A stretch of DNA of 64,000 bases from Bacillus renqingensis (lineage in GTDB: Bacteria > Bacillota > Bacilli > Bacillales > Cytobacillaceae). The translations under genes were made by a program, and so were the position numbers. Shown here piece by piece: positions 45,095 through 54,333 of this stretch. Numbering within the stretch: position 1 is the stretch's first letter; each line of letters opens with the position of its first letter. The notes below the pieces were generated by a model. The model was not told the origin of the DNA. It worked only from the letters and a program-made list of their open reading frames with translations, and ran no database searches. The stretch is taken from NCBI RefSeq assembly GCF_016464375.1, contig NZ_JADDIU010000001.1:1-64000 (forward strand), read 5' to 3'.

Positions 45095-46243
45095 GTGATG
45101 AAATTGCAAGGAATTGGAAAAGGACATCCACATGGAGTGGGAAAAGCTATCGATTATGATCAAAACCCGTTTATTGTCATTTGGGAAGTGACAAGGGCAT
45201 GCGAGCTAAAATGTGTCCACTGTCGTGCTGATGCCCAGCTCACAAGAGATCCTCGTGAGCTAACCCATGAAGAAGGGATTCATCTAATTGATCAAATCTA
45301 TGCAATGGATAATCCGATGCTCGTGTTTACCGGTGGAGACTGTATGATGCGGGAAGACCTTTTTGAATTGGCTGAGTATGCCATTAAAAAAGGCATGCGC
45401 GTGTCGATGACTCCTAGTGCAACACGAAATGTAACGATTGAAAGAATGAAGCGGGCAAAAGAAGTCGGACTATCCCGCTGGGGCTTCAGCCTCGATGGAC
45501 CGACACCGGAAATTCACGATTTTTTTCGTGGTACACCCGGTTCATTCGAGCTTACAGTTGAGAAAATTAAAGCATTAAATGAATTAGAGATGCCATTGCA
45601 AATTAATACCGTGATCTCACGCTACAATTATGATTCACTTGAAGAAATGTCCAAGCTTGTCGCTGAATTGGGGGCGGTAATGTGGTACATCTTCCTGCTT
45701 GTTCCAACCGGCCGGGGACAGTTAGATGCCTGTATTAGCCCGGCAGAACATGAAAAGGTGTTCCGTTGGTTATATGAGCTGAGTAAAACAGCGCCATATG
45801 ACATCAAAACAACAGCAGCGCAGCATTATCGGCGTGTGGTGTTGCAACAGAAAATGCGCGACCATTTAGTCGAAAAAGGAGAAATCCATTACGAGGATAC
45901 GATTACAACCGACTTTGCCTCGATGCACGATGGCTTAAAACGCGCCCCTAAAGGTGTAAATGACGGCAATGGTTTCGTATTTGTCTCCCACACTGGGGAT
46001 GTGTTGCCAAGCGGCCTGCTGCCAATCGTTTGCGGCAATGTCCGGGAAGCCCCGCTTGCTGACATTTACCGTGAATCAAAGGTATTAAAGGAGCTCCGCC
46101 AACCTGATCGCTATAAAGGCAAATGCGGTATCTGTGAATATAATAAAATTTGCGGCGGTTCCCGCTCGAGGACATATGCTGTAACCGGAGATTATCTAGA
46201 AAGTGAACCATTCTGCGTCTACATTCCCCAGGCAATGAGGTGA
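45095..46243 (+). CDS. Radical SAM/SPASM domain protein
   Basis: 382 residues. The radical SAM cluster motif is CELKCVHC (Cys36, 40, 43), with GGD at about 80 and FSLDGPTPEIHDFFRGTPGSF at about 128. The C-terminal SPASM-like region has Cys in PIVCGNVREAPL, then CGICEYNKICGGSRSR and EPFCVYIP. It resembles enzymes of heme/siroheme side-chain chemistry (AhbD/NirJ type) as well as peptide-modifying enzymes. No precursor peptide, transporter or heme gene is adjacent. GTG-ATG double start with a weak Shine-Dalgarno. Confidence 0.82.
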   Translation: MMKLQGIGKGHPHGVGKAIDYDQNPFIVIWEVTRACELKCVHCRADAQLTRDPRELTHEEGIHLIDQIYAMDNPMLVFTGGDCMMREDLFELAEYAIKKGMRVSMTPSATRNVTIERMKRAKEVGLSRWGFSLDGPTPEIHDFFRGTPGSFELTVEKIKALNELEMPLQINTVISRYNYDSLEEMSKLVAELGAVMWYIFLLVPTGRGQLDACISPAEHEKVFRWLYELSKTAPYDIKTTAAQHYRRVVLQQKMRDHLVEKGEIHYEDTITTDFASMHDGLKRAPKGVNDGNGFVFVSHTGDVLPSGLLPIVCGNVREAPLADIYRESKVLKELRQPDRYKGKCGICEYNKICGGSRSRTYAVTGDYLESEPFCVYIPQAMR

Positions 46244-46277
46244 AGAATAGAAACGTTTCTTACGCTTCCGAATCATT

Positions 46278-46304
46278 GCGGCATTCCATTTCGTGGAATG
46301 CCGC
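46278..46304 (+). terminator. Strong hairpin after the radical SAM gene
   Basis: GCGGCATTCCA, loop tttcg, TGGAATGCCGC. It lacks a following T-run, so termination is uncertain. Confidence 0.45.
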
Positions 46305-46518
46305 CTGCTATTCGATTAGTCCTCGATCCGAAATTGGAACCTTTGTCTAAAACCTTAAACGTTATCTTCGGATTGATTCGTTTAGCCCTTTACTTCCTTT
46401 CCAGCCTGTTTTTATCAATTCTACCCTGCTGTTTTCTTTTAAATTCCTACAATGAGTGGTATTTTATTTTAATAAGAATGGAATATATTAATGTACAGAT
46501 AGTTGAAAAGGAGTATTT

Positions 46519-47469
46519 ATGATTAGGACCATCGCGATAAAAAAGAATCATCAAGTGGCTAAAGACATAGAATTGATCAACCTGGTGAATGGGGATTTTC
46601 TATGGTACTGGATTGATTTTTATGAAGCAACGGAAGCGGAAATTGATTTCCTCAGAGAACCGTTAAACTTCCACCCTTTGGCAATTGAAGACTGTATCTT
46701 TCGTTTGCAACGCCCAAAGCTTGATTATTATGAGGATTATACCTTCTTTGTGACACAAGCGCTAAATCAAGGAACCATAACGCGAGAGGAAGTTAATTTT
46801 TTTCTAAGTGATCACTATATTATTACCTTCCATCACAAGCCATCCCAGGAAATTAATGAGGTATGGATCCGATTAAGTCAGTCAACTAGCATAAAAAAAT
46901 GGGATCCATCACATGTCCTATATATGGTGATTGATAAAATGGTGGACAATTATTTTCCACCCATCTATCAAATTGAGGATAGGTTAAACGAGATTGATGA
47001 GAACTCGAAAGGGAGATCGATGGAAGCTTTACTGGATGACTTATTTGATACTCGCCACCAGCTCCTTTCATTAAGACACACAGTCACACCAATGCGCGAC
47101 CTTGTTTATCGGATTCTGAATTCGCAGCGGGTGACGTTTATTCAGGGAAAAAAAGAATATTTCTCTGATATCTATGATCATCTGCTGAAATTAACGGAGA
47201 TGATTGAGGCAAGCCGGGAGCTGACTACCGATATCCGTGACAGCTATATTTCCATCAATTCGCATCAAACGAATCACGTCATGAAGGTGTTAACGGTCAT
47301 TACCACCATCTTTATGCCGCTCACCTTCATTGCTGGTCTTTATGGGATGAATTTTCACTATATGCCGGAATTAAACTGGAAATACGGCTATTTTGGAACA
47401 TTAATCTTCATGTTTTTAGTGGCGCTTTTGATGTCGTGGTGGTTCAAAAGGAAAGGGTGGTTTAAATAA
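46519..47469 (+). CDS. CorA-family divalent cation (Mg) transporter
   Basis: 316 residues. The N-terminal cytoplasmic funnel domain has FHPLAIEDCIFRLQRPKLDYYEDYTFF. A long stalk helix lies at about 190-250, and two C-terminal helices follow. The selectivity signature YGMNF is at 275-279 and the basic tail is WWFKRKGWFK. AAAAGGAG precedes the ATG. It mediates Mg, Co or Ni flux as a pentamer. Confidence 0.92.
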   Translation: MIRTIAIKKNHQVAKDIELINLVNGDFLWYWIDFYEATEAEIDFLREPLNFHPLAIEDCIFRLQRPKLDYYEDYTFFVTQALNQGTITREEVNFFLSDHYIITFHHKPSQEINEVWIRLSQSTSIKKWDPSHVLYMVIDKMVDNYFPPIYQIEDRLNEIDENSKGRSMEALLDDLFDTRHQLLSLRHTVTPMRDLVYRILNSQRVTFIQGKKEYFSDIYDHLLKLTEMIEASRELTTDIRDSYISINSHQTNHVMKVLTVITTIFMPLTFIAGLYGMNFHYMPELNWKYGYFGTLIFMFLVALLMSWWFKRKGWFK

Positions 47470-47473
47470 AAAA

Positions 47474-47621
47474 AACGCAAGCACCCTGGTCAGCGGCGTA
47501 TGGCCTCCTCGAAAAAGCTATCGCTTCTCCTTCGTTGCAATGCTGATGCCGCCGAAGTTTTTCATGTGGAGCTGGACAATTCTCAAAGTCGAATGATATA
47601 AATTCTTACACTATAAGAAAA
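47474..47621 (+). repeat. Dispersed intergenic repeat, copy B
   Basis: Second copy of the element at 15271-15425, same strand, with landmarks CCCTGGTCAGCGGCGTAT, CCTCCTCGAAAAAGCTA, TGCTGATGC, GTGGAGCTGGACA and TCTCAAAGTCGAATGATATAA. It begins five bases after the corA stop and runs into the bidirectional terminator. Confidence 0.88.
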
Positions 47622-47650
47622 GCTCAAGCGCCCTGCTGAGCTTTTCTTAT
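47612..47650. terminator. Bidirectional terminator, corA / convergent membrane protein
   Basis: AAGAAAAGCTCA / TGAGCTTTTCTT perfect 12-bp arms around AGCGCCCTGC. The stem overlaps the stop region of the minus-strand gene. Confidence 0.75.
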
Positions 47651-47967
47651 TCGGGTTCTTTCCAATTTTCAAAAGAAATCGTTCCGCCTGTTAAATCAAT
47701 GGTATTACGGTCCCCTTTATAGTACGTTTTACCATCTTTTTTAACAATCAAATGGTCATACGTATACACCTTCTGACCGTTTGGAAGATGGATGACGACT
47801 TTCTTTCCTACTTCTTCGGACGGCGCTTCAATTTTGATCGTATTTTGATAATAGTACCAGCCAATAAACAATCCTGCTGTTAAGATCATAGATAGAACGA
47901 TGAAAGGAAATAGACCTTTCCACGGCGAATGCTTCGGCTTCTGATGGTAGAGTTCGATTCTGGTCAT
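47647..47967 (-). CDS. Small membrane-anchored protein of unknown function
   Basis: 106 residues. A cytoplasmic basic N-terminus of about 17 residues is followed by one helix (LFPFIVLSMILTAGLFIGWYYY). The extracytoplasmic domain of about 60 residues is beta-rich: VVIHLPNGQKVYTYDHLIVKKDGKTYYKGDRNTIDL. No family recognised. Its stop is covered by a bidirectional terminator shared with corA. Confidence 0.65.
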   Translation of the reverse strand: MTRIELYHQKPKHSPWKGLFPFIVLSMILTAGLFIGWYYYQNTIKIEAPSEEVGKKVVIHLPNGQKVYTYDHLIVKKDGKTYYKGDRNTIDLTGGTISFENWKEPE

Positions 47968-48194
47968 TTTTCTCCTCTCCCTTGCCTATTATTGAAGATT
48001 TTCAAACCATTTTTTTAAATAGTTTGAATACTACCCATTTATCCCCAAATAATGAGTATTTTATTCGTTAAAATATCCATCACTATTTATCCTATGTTGG
48101 ATTATTAAAAAAGTTGCTATTTAAACCTTTCCCAACATGAAATTGGTCAATAGATGTATAATAGGAAAGAGTAAATTTTAGGAGGATTCGCTAT

Positions 48195-49247
48195 ATGGCT
48201 TACCCAAATACTGAAGAAACGATAACCTTATTAACCGACCTAGTGTCGATCCCCAGCCCTTCAGGCAACACCCATGAAGTCATTAGCTTCGTGGAAAAAT
48301 TTCTTGCTGAACTTGAGATTAAAACAAGCAGGAACCACAAAGGCGGCTTAATTGCGACAATAGAAGGTAAAGATACAACGAAACACCGGATGTTAACCGC
48401 ACATGTGGATACACTTGGAGCGATGGTAAAGGAAATTAAACCAAGCGGCAGATTACGAATGGATTTGATTGGCGGCTTTAAGTACAACTCAATTGAAGGC
48501 GAATACTGCCAAATTGAAACAAGCAGCGGCAAAAAATATAGCGGGACCATCCTGATGCACCAAACATCTGTCCATGTATATAAAGATGCTGGCAAAAAAG
48601 AACGCAATCAGGAAAATATGGAAATCCGAATTGATGAAAAAGTACATAGTGTGGAAGAAGTTCGCGCTCTTGGAATTCAGGTAGGCGATTTTGTCTCGTT
48701 TGCTCCTCGAGTAGAGGTAACGCCCAGCGGTTATATAAAATCACGGCATCTAGATGATAAAGCAAGCGTCGCAATTTTGCTTCAATTGATGAAACAAATT
48801 AAAGTAGAAAATATCAATCTGCCTTGTACGACTCACTTTCTCATTTCGAATAATGAGGAAATCGGCTATGGCGGCAACTCCAATATCCCCCCGGAAACGG
48901 TGGAATATTTGGCAGTCGATATGGGGGCGATGGGGGACGGTCAGTCCACGGACGAATATACCGTATCAATTTGCGCTAAAGATGCCAGCGGCCCCTATCA
49001 TTATGGATTACGAAAAAAGTTAATCCGTCTTGCAGAGGAAAATAAGATTGATTATAAGCTGGACATTTATCCCTATTATGGATCAGACGCCTCCGCAGCA
49101 ATCCGCTCAGGAGCAGATATTATCCATGGCTTAATTGGTCCGGGAATTGATTCATCCCATGCCTTTGAGCGTACCCATCGATCATCGATTGAAAATACGG
49201 CAAAACTACTATATCATTATATTCAGTCAGATCTAATGGTAATATAG
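48195..49247 (+). CDS. M42-family aminopeptidase (glutamyl-aminopeptidase-like)
   Basis: 350 residues. Di-zinc ligands and catalytic acids are seen in AHVDTLGAMV (about 72), HLDDKASVA (about 183), NNEEIGYGG (about 219), VDMGAMG (about 240) and FERTHRSS (about 330). These form the M42 dodecameric aminopeptidase pattern. TTAGGAGG lies before the ATG. It trims peptides in the cytosol; monocistronic with its own terminator. Confidence 0.88.
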   Translation: MAYPNTEETITLLTDLVSIPSPSGNTHEVISFVEKFLAELEIKTSRNHKGGLIATIEGKDTTKHRMLTAHVDTLGAMVKEIKPSGRLRMDLIGGFKYNSIEGEYCQIETSSGKKYSGTILMHQTSVHVYKDAGKKERNQENMEIRIDEKVHSVEEVRALGIQVGDFVSFAPRVEVTPSGYIKSRHLDDKASVAILLQLMKQIKVENINLPCTTHFLISNNEEIGYGGNSNIPPETVEYLAVDMGAMGDGQSTDEYTVSICAKDASGPYHYGLRKKLIRLAEENKIDYKLDIYPYYGSDASAAIRSGADIIHGLIGPGIDSSHAFERTHRSSIENTAKLLYHYIQSDLMVI

Positions 49248-49253
49248 GTTACC

Positions 49254-49277
49254 AAGACCGTTTAGACGGTCTTTTTT
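49254..49277 (+). terminator. Terminator of the M42 peptidase gene
   Basis: AAGACCGT, TTAG loop, ACGGTCTT followed by T-run. Confidence 0.8.
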
Positions 49278-49389
49278 CATATTACAAAAATGTAAGGTAA
49301 ATGTCACATAAATCGATGGCGGATGTTGTAAAAAAGGCTCAAAATAAAAACAACCGTAAAAAACAGAGAAAGATTATTTATTTTTTTCA

Positions 49390-49418
49390 TTGCAATAAAC
49401 ATAAAATCCCAGTATGAT
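49390..49418 (+). promoter_or_regulatory. Sigma-A-type promoter of the dlt operon
   Basis: -35 TTGCAA at 49390-49395 and -10 TATGAT at 49413-49418 with a 17-bp spacer, 78 bp upstream of dltX. Confidence 0.65.
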
Positions 49419-49495
49419 AGAAAAGTCAATGTTAAGAAGGAAAAATGGGAAAATTAGTCATTCTAATTTTAACCATTCATTAGGAGGCTAAATTA

Positions 49496-49645
49496 ATGTT
49501 TGAAAGATTTAATAATTTCTTTTCCAATCAAGAGCTAAAGTGGCTGGGCCGGTTTGTCTATTATTTGCTAATCCTCCTACTGTTATTTTTCATGTATGGC
49601 TTTAATGATGCAAGCTCCGGATCCTATATTTATAATGATTTTTAA
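49496..49645 (+). CDS. dltX: DltX, D-alanyl-teichoic acid accessory peptide
   Basis: 49-residue peptide preceded by TAGGAGG 8 nt before the ATG. It has an amphipathic N-terminus, one helix (FVYYLLILLLLFFMYGF) and the conserved C-terminal end YIYNDF. This is the short membrane protein that opens dlt operons and is needed for D-Ala transfer to teichoic acids; its C-terminal motif is proposed to carry D-Ala across. It lies 15 bp upstream of dltA. Confidence 0.9.
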   Translation: MFERFNNFFSNQELKWLGRFVYYLLILLLLFFMYGFNDASSGSYIYNDF

Positions 49646-49660
49646 AGGTAGGCAATCAAT

Positions 49661-51178
49661 ATGAAACTATTAAACAAAATTAGAAGTTTTTCATTTTCAA
49701 AACCAGATCATCTTGCCTATATTTCTCCCACTGAAGAAATCACATATGGAGAACTTTGGCGACATTCTGAACAAATAGCAGCCTTTCTTTTACAAGAAAA
49801 CTTTGATCGGCACTTGCCTATCATCGTTTATGGTCATATGGATGCTTCCATGATCGAGTCATTTCTTGGCTGTGTAAAAGCAGGTTTCTCGTATATCCCT
49901 GTTGATGTATCCATCCCAATAGAAAGGATCGGAAAAATCCTTACTAGTTCACAAGCTGAACTGATCATCAATACCACTAAAGAGGAATTAGTGTTGGATG
50001 ATTTCACTGTCACTATTTTGAACTATGAAAATCTCTTAGCTGAGCCATTTCTACATCAGGAAGTGGATCCGGCCAATTGGGTTACCGGTGGGGAGAATTT
50101 TTATATTATTTATACATCGGGAAGTACCGGAAATCCTAAAGGGGTGCAGATTTCCGCTCATAACCTGCAAAGCTTTGTCGATTGGATGGTTGAGGACTTT
50201 CCGCTCAAAGGGAATTTACGCTTTTTAAATCAAGCACCCTATTCCTTTGATTTATCGGTTATGGACCTTTATCCTGCCCTTGCCAGTGGCGGAACCATTT
50301 TTGCCATTACAAAAGAGATGATTGCCAGACCAAAATTGTTATTTGAAGCACTCGCCAAATCAAAGACTGGGGTTTGGACCTCAACACCCTCTTTTGTCCA
50401 AATGTGTTTAATGGATCCGTCGTTTACAGACGAATTATTGCCCGAACTTCGTGTGTTTTTGTTTTGCGGCGAAATTTTACCTGTTTCGATTTGCCGCCAG
50501 TTGAAGGAACGGTTTCCTAAAGCACAAATATTCAATACCTATGGTCCGACTGAGGCAACAGTTGCTGTGACCTCCATAGAAGTAACAGACGAAATACTAG
50601 AGTCTTGTCAGAATCTCCCAATTGGAAGACCGAAGGGGGATACCCGTATTTTAATTGTTGATGAAAATGACGCTGCGGTTCAGCCCGGGGAAAAAGGCGA
50701 AATGATTATTGTTGGTCCAAGTGTAAGTAAAGGCTATCTAGGGGAGCAAGAGCTTACCGATAAGTCATTCTTCCTTATCCACGGGGAACAAGCCTATCGA
50801 ACCGGCGATGCCGCCTATATGGATGAGCAAGGGATCATATTTTACAAAGGCCGGATTGATTTTCAAATCAAACTGCACGGTTATCGTATGGAACTTGAAG
50901 AAATTGAACACTATATTACTAATTGTCAATACGTGAAATCAGCTGCCGTTATACCGATCTACCAAAATGAGAAAATTGAATATTTACTGGCGGCAATCAT
51001 CCCTGAGAACCATGAGTTTGAAAAAGAATATCAATTAACAAATGCCATTAAAAAAGAACTCAAAGAGGTCATCCCGGCTTATATGATTCCAAGAAAGTTC
51101 TCCTATTATAAAGAGCTGCCGATGACCTCAAATGGGAAAATGGACCGAAAAAAGTTTAGGGAAATGGTAGTACAATGA
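49661..51178 (+). CDS. dltA: D-alanine-poly(phosphoribitol) ligase subunit 1 (D-Ala-DltC ligase)
   Basis: 505-residue adenylation enzyme. The P-loop IYTSGSTGNPKG is at about 149-160, NTYGPTEATVAVTSIEV at about 292, YRTGDAAY at about 383, and the catalytic Lys in MTSNGKMDRKKF near the C-terminus. It activates D-alanine and loads it on DltC. Its stop overlaps the dltB start by 4 bp. Confidence 0.95.
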   Translation: MKLLNKIRSFSFSKPDHLAYISPTEEITYGELWRHSEQIAAFLLQENFDRHLPIIVYGHMDASMIESFLGCVKAGFSYIPVDVSIPIERIGKILTSSQAELIINTTKEELVLDDFTVTILNYENLLAEPFLHQEVDPANWVTGGENFYIIYTSGSTGNPKGVQISAHNLQSFVDWMVEDFPLKGNLRFLNQAPYSFDLSVMDLYPALASGGTIFAITKEMIARPKLLFEALAKSKTGVWTSTPSFVQMCLMDPSFTDELLPELRVFLFCGEILPVSICRQLKERFPKAQIFNTYGPTEATVAVTSIEVTDEILESCQNLPIGRPKGDTRILIVDENDAAVQPGEKGEMIIVGPSVSKGYLGEQELTDKSFFLIHGEQAYRTGDAAYMDEQGIIFYKGRIDFQIKLHGYRMELEEIEHYITNCQYVKSAAVIPIYQNEKIEYLLAAIIPENHEFEKEYQLTNAIKKELKEVIPAYMIPRKFSYYKELPMTSNGKMDRKKFREMVVQ

Positions 51179-52329
51179 CACCATATGGTTCTTTTACATT
51201 CTTTTTCATCCTTGCCATTCTTTTAGCACCTACGATTATTCTTGGTTTGCGAGGGAAAAGATTTCATCATTATAATATGTTTGTAACGATACTGGCGCTT
51301 GCCATAATCTTTGCTTCATCTATTCAGCAAGCGATTGCCTTAAGTCTCTTTACCATTTGGCAGGTAGTATTGATAAAGGTATACATTCATTACCGAAAGA
51401 ACAGTAATGGAGATTCCATCTTTTATATGGCCGTTATTCTATCGATTCTTCCATTGGCTCTTTCGAAGGTACTGCCTTATTTTTCAACAATAACGTTCGT
51501 CGGGTTCCTTGGTATATCCTATTTAACATTTAAGGGTACACAATTAATTATGGAGACAAGAGATGGGCTGATAAAAAAGGACCTGCCCCTTTCTCAATTA
51601 CTTTATTTTATTCTTTTTTTCCCGACTATCTCATCGGGACCGATTGACCGTTATCGTCGGTTTGCCAAAGATTTAGAAGTTAAAATTTCTGGAGAGCAAT
51701 ACAAATTATTATTATACGAGGGTATCAATAAGATTTTTCGCGGTTTTTTATATAAATACATTATTGGTTATTCCATCCAAAACTTTTTTATTAACAAATT
51801 AAAATTTATTGCCCATAGTCCATTTGAGCACCATCTTTATTATATGTACGGCTACAGCCTGTATCTCTTTTTTGATTTTGCCGGCTATAGTATGTTTGCC
51901 ATTGGCGTCAGTTATTTGATGGGTATTAAATCTCCGGAAAACTTTAATAAGCCCTTTATTAGCCGGAATATAAAAGATTTCTGGAATCGTTGGCATATGA
52001 GCCTCTCCTTTTGGTTTAGGGATTATGTGTATATGCGATTTATCTTTTGGATGACGAAGAAGAAATGGATTAAAAACCGCAACATGCTCTCAAACCTTGG
52101 GTATATTTTATTGTTTTTATTAATGGGTGTCTGGCATGGACTAGAACTACAATATATACTATACGGTTTGTATCAGGCCTTTTTAATGGTAGCTTTCAAT
52201 TCTTTTGAACGTTTTAATAAAAAACATAAATGGTGGCCGCAAAACAAGTTTACACATGTAATCGCCATTATTATTACGTTCCATTTCATCTGCTTTGGAT
52301 TTTATATTTTTTCAGGGCAGTTATTTTAA
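51175..52329 (+). CDS. dltB: DltB, MBOAT D-alanyl transfer protein
   Basis: 384-residue multi-helix MBOAT acyltransferase. The catalytic His lies in MGVWHGLELQYILYGLYQA at about 320-338, and the conserved FWNRWHMSLSFWFRDYVYMR at about 263-282 forms the DltC-facing funnel. It takes D-Ala from DltC at the inner face and passes it toward the outside. Confidence 0.95.
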   Translation: MTPYGSFTFFFILAILLAPTIILGLRGKRFHHYNMFVTILALAIIFASSIQQAIALSLFTIWQVVLIKVYIHYRKNSNGDSIFYMAVILSILPLALSKVLPYFSTITFVGFLGISYLTFKGTQLIMETRDGLIKKDLPLSQLLYFILFFPTISSGPIDRYRRFAKDLEVKISGEQYKLLLYEGINKIFRGFLYKYIIGYSIQNFFINKLKFIAHSPFEHHLYYMYGYSLYLFFDFAGYSMFAIGVSYLMGIKSPENFNKPFISRNIKDFWNRWHMSLSFWFRDYVYMRFIFWMTKKKWIKNRNMLSNLGYILLFLLMGVWHGLELQYILYGLYQAFLMVAFNSFERFNKKHKWWPQNKFTHVIAIIITFHFICFGFYIFSGQLF

Positions 52330-52338
52330 CAAAGGAGT

Positions 52339-52584
52339 TTGATTAAGATGGAGTTTAAACAAGAAGTAATTTCACTATTAGCAGAAATTTGTCAGGACGA
52401 TAGTATTAAGGAAAACCCAGATATTGATTTATTTGACGCCGGATTATTGGATTCATTCGGGACGGTTGAATTACTTGTTCAAATTGAAGAACGCTTTGGT
52501 ATCCTTGTTCCGATTACCGAATTCGATCGGGATGTGTGGAATACACCAAATAATATAGCGCTGCAGCTGGCTGATATGAGATGA
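52339..52584 (+). CDS. dltC: D-alanyl carrier protein DltC
   Basis: 81-residue acyl-carrier-like protein. The phosphopantetheine Ser36 is in DAGLLDSFGTVELLVQI. AAAGGAG precedes the ATG and the 3-prime end overlaps dltD by 4 bp. Confidence 0.95.
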   Translation: MIKMEFKQEVISLLAEICQDDSIKENPDIDLFDAGLLDSFGTVELLVQIEERFGILVPITEFDRDVWNTPNNIALQLADMR

Positions 52585-53780
52585 AGAAGGCTGTATTCTC
52601 ACCCTTGATTTTAGCCTTTCTTGTTATGATTATTTTAGTAGTGATTCCAAATCAATGGGTTGAGCGTATGATTCCGAAAAACAGAGTTAGTCAGGCTGCA
52701 ACCGAATTAAATCCATTTATGTTTCAAGGTAAATATGTTCAGCAAAAAATGCTCAAGGACTCTCGTTATTTGCCCATTTATGGCTCCTCTGAGCTTGCCA
52801 GACTGGACCGCTTCCACCCATCCAATTATTTTAAAGAAACAGGGGCAGAGTTTACCCCGTTTCTAATCGGCCGAGGCGGAACGACATCCTTAACTCATTT
52901 TTTAAATTTTGCTGAGCATACTAAAGGACTAAAGGGGAAGAAAATCGTTTTCATTTTGTCACCGCAATGGTTCCAGCCGAAAGGGACAGACGAAGCCCAT
53001 TTTGTTCCTAACTATTCTTCGTTACAAGGGTATGATTTGGCTTTTAACAACAGTCTGGACCCACAGCTTAAGAAAAAGGCGATCAAACGTCTCTTGAAAT
53101 TCTCGCCAATTTATAAAGATCCTATTCTTTCAACGATATATAAAGCGGAAATAACAAACAATCATTGGGCTAGGAAAAAGGGGGCATTCGTTCGGCCTCT
53201 TGCCCTCGCCTATCGTGAATTGTTAGTGAAAAAGGATCTTTACTATACTTTAGCAGGAGGTCATTCCCGCAAGCGGGAATTCAGCCAGGAAGTAAAGAAT
53301 AAAACATGGAAACAATTGGCCGACGAAGCCAGCCATTACGGTAAACGAAAAGCAACAAATAATGATTTTAAAATTAGTAACTACCAATATAATAAAATAA
53401 GAAAGATGGTACCTTCCTTAAAGGGTAAAAAGGGAGGAGCTTCTTATGGAAAATCGATTGAATACGAGGATTTCCAAATGGTGCTGGACCTGCTTAAAGA
53501 ATCTGGGGCACAACCATTGTTTATTTCTGTTCCTGTGAATGGAAGATGGTATGATTATACCGGTTTTCCAAAGAAAGGGCGTACCACTTACTACCAACGC
53601 ATTAAGAAACAAATTGAAGCAGAAGGCTTTCCAGTTGCCGATTTTTCGAGTCATGAATATGATCCATACTTTATGAAGGATACGATTCACATTGGCTGGA
53701 AAGGCTGGGTCTACACGGATAAAGCTATTAAAGACTTTTATGACGGAAATTTAAAGAAATTAGAAACTCTTGAGAATTAA
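52581..53780 (+). CDS. dltD: DltD, D-alanyl-lipoteichoic acid biosynthesis protein
   Basis: 399 residues with an N-terminal membrane anchor (about 5-25) and an SGNH-like extracellular domain. The nucleophile motif is YGSSELARLDRFHPSNYF at about 67-84 and the catalytic Asp/His is in KDTIHIGWKGW at about 370. It completes D-Ala transfer to lipoteichoic acid. Last gene of dltXABCD; there is no clear terminator before tatA. Confidence 0.93.
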   Translation: MKKAVFSPLILAFLVMIILVVIPNQWVERMIPKNRVSQAATELNPFMFQGKYVQQKMLKDSRYLPIYGSSELARLDRFHPSNYFKETGAEFTPFLIGRGGTTSLTHFLNFAEHTKGLKGKKIVFILSPQWFQPKGTDEAHFVPNYSSLQGYDLAFNNSLDPQLKKKAIKRLLKFSPIYKDPILSTIYKAEITNNHWARKKGAFVRPLALAYRELLVKKDLYYTLAGGHSRKREFSQEVKNKTWKQLADEASHYGKRKATNNDFKISNYQYNKIRKMVPSLKGKKGGASYGKSIEYEDFQMVLDLLKESGAQPLFISVPVNGRWYDYTGFPKKGRTTYYQRIKKQIEAEGFPVADFSSHEYDPYFMKDTIHIGWKGWVYTDKAIKDFYDGNLKKLETLEN

Positions 53781-53858
53781 ATGGGCATACTAGAATAATT
53801 TCAGTAAAACCACTATAATAGTCTTGAACAAATACTCATCGCTTTAGGAGATGAAATC

Positions 53859-54077
53859 ATGCTTTCTAATATTGGAATGCCAGGATTAATATTGATTTTA
53901 GTTCTTGCATTAATCCTCTTCGGTCCAAATAAGCTTCCGGAGATAGGCCGGGCCTTCGGCAAGTCCCTACGCGAATTTAAGCGGGCAACCGATGGAATCA
54001 CGGATGATATTAAAAAGGAACTGAACGATGACATTCAAGAGGCAAAAAAAGAATCGATGTTGAATTTAAAAAAGTAA
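53859..54077 (+). CDS. tatA: Sec-independent translocase component TatA
   Basis: 72 residues. N-terminal helix ([13 protein letters not shown]), then hinge GP, then the amphipathic helix [21 protein letters not shown] and an acidic-basic tail. TAGGAGATG-type Shine-Dalgarno. It forms the Tat pore for folded proteins. No tatC is nearby. A strong terminator follows. Confidence 0.92.
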   Translation: MLSNIGMPGLILILVLALILFGPNKLPEIGRAFGKSLREFKRATDGITDDIKKELNDDIQEAKKESMLNLKK

Positions 54078-54082
54078 TGGCT

Positions 54083-54119
54083 AAAACATCCCCTTTCTAA
54101 TGGTGAGGGGATGTTTTTT
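54083..54119 (+). terminator. Terminator of tatA
   Basis: AACATCCCC / GGGGATGTT with T6, immediately after the tatA stop. Confidence 0.88.
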
Positions 54120-54124
54120 GCTCA

Positions 54125-54244
54125 TTATCTTTTTTTTTGAGTCATCGATTGAAATTGATTCATTAATTTTTTTCTGGATTTTTCGTTACGAAGTAAATAG
54201 GCTGCTCCTAAGGCAGCAGTCGTCATCATCAGCGCTTTTCGCAT
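54125..54244 (-). CDS. Small basic protein of 39 residues
   Basis: Short ORF with AAGGGGGG 7 nt before its ATG. The N-terminal stretch MRKALMMTTAALGAAYLLRN is a weak helix or signal-like segment; the rest is basic and polar, ending FQSMTQKKR. Similar short proteins occur widely in Bacillus, but I cannot name a family. It is convergent with tatA. Confidence 0.5.
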   Translation of the reverse strand: MRKALMMTTAALGAAYLLRNEKSRKKLMNQFQSMTQKKR

Positions 54245-54333
54245 CCTTTAGCCCCCCCTTATGATTACAATTCCCGCTTGATGCATTTTTTAAAATAGGA
54301 ATATTTTGCAGAAAGGTAAAAATCTACCTACAC

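Noticed and set aside
46298..46522. 74-residue plus-strand ORF ending at corA
   Set aside because: Its start is inside a hairpin with no Shine-Dalgarno, and the sequence lacks coding character.
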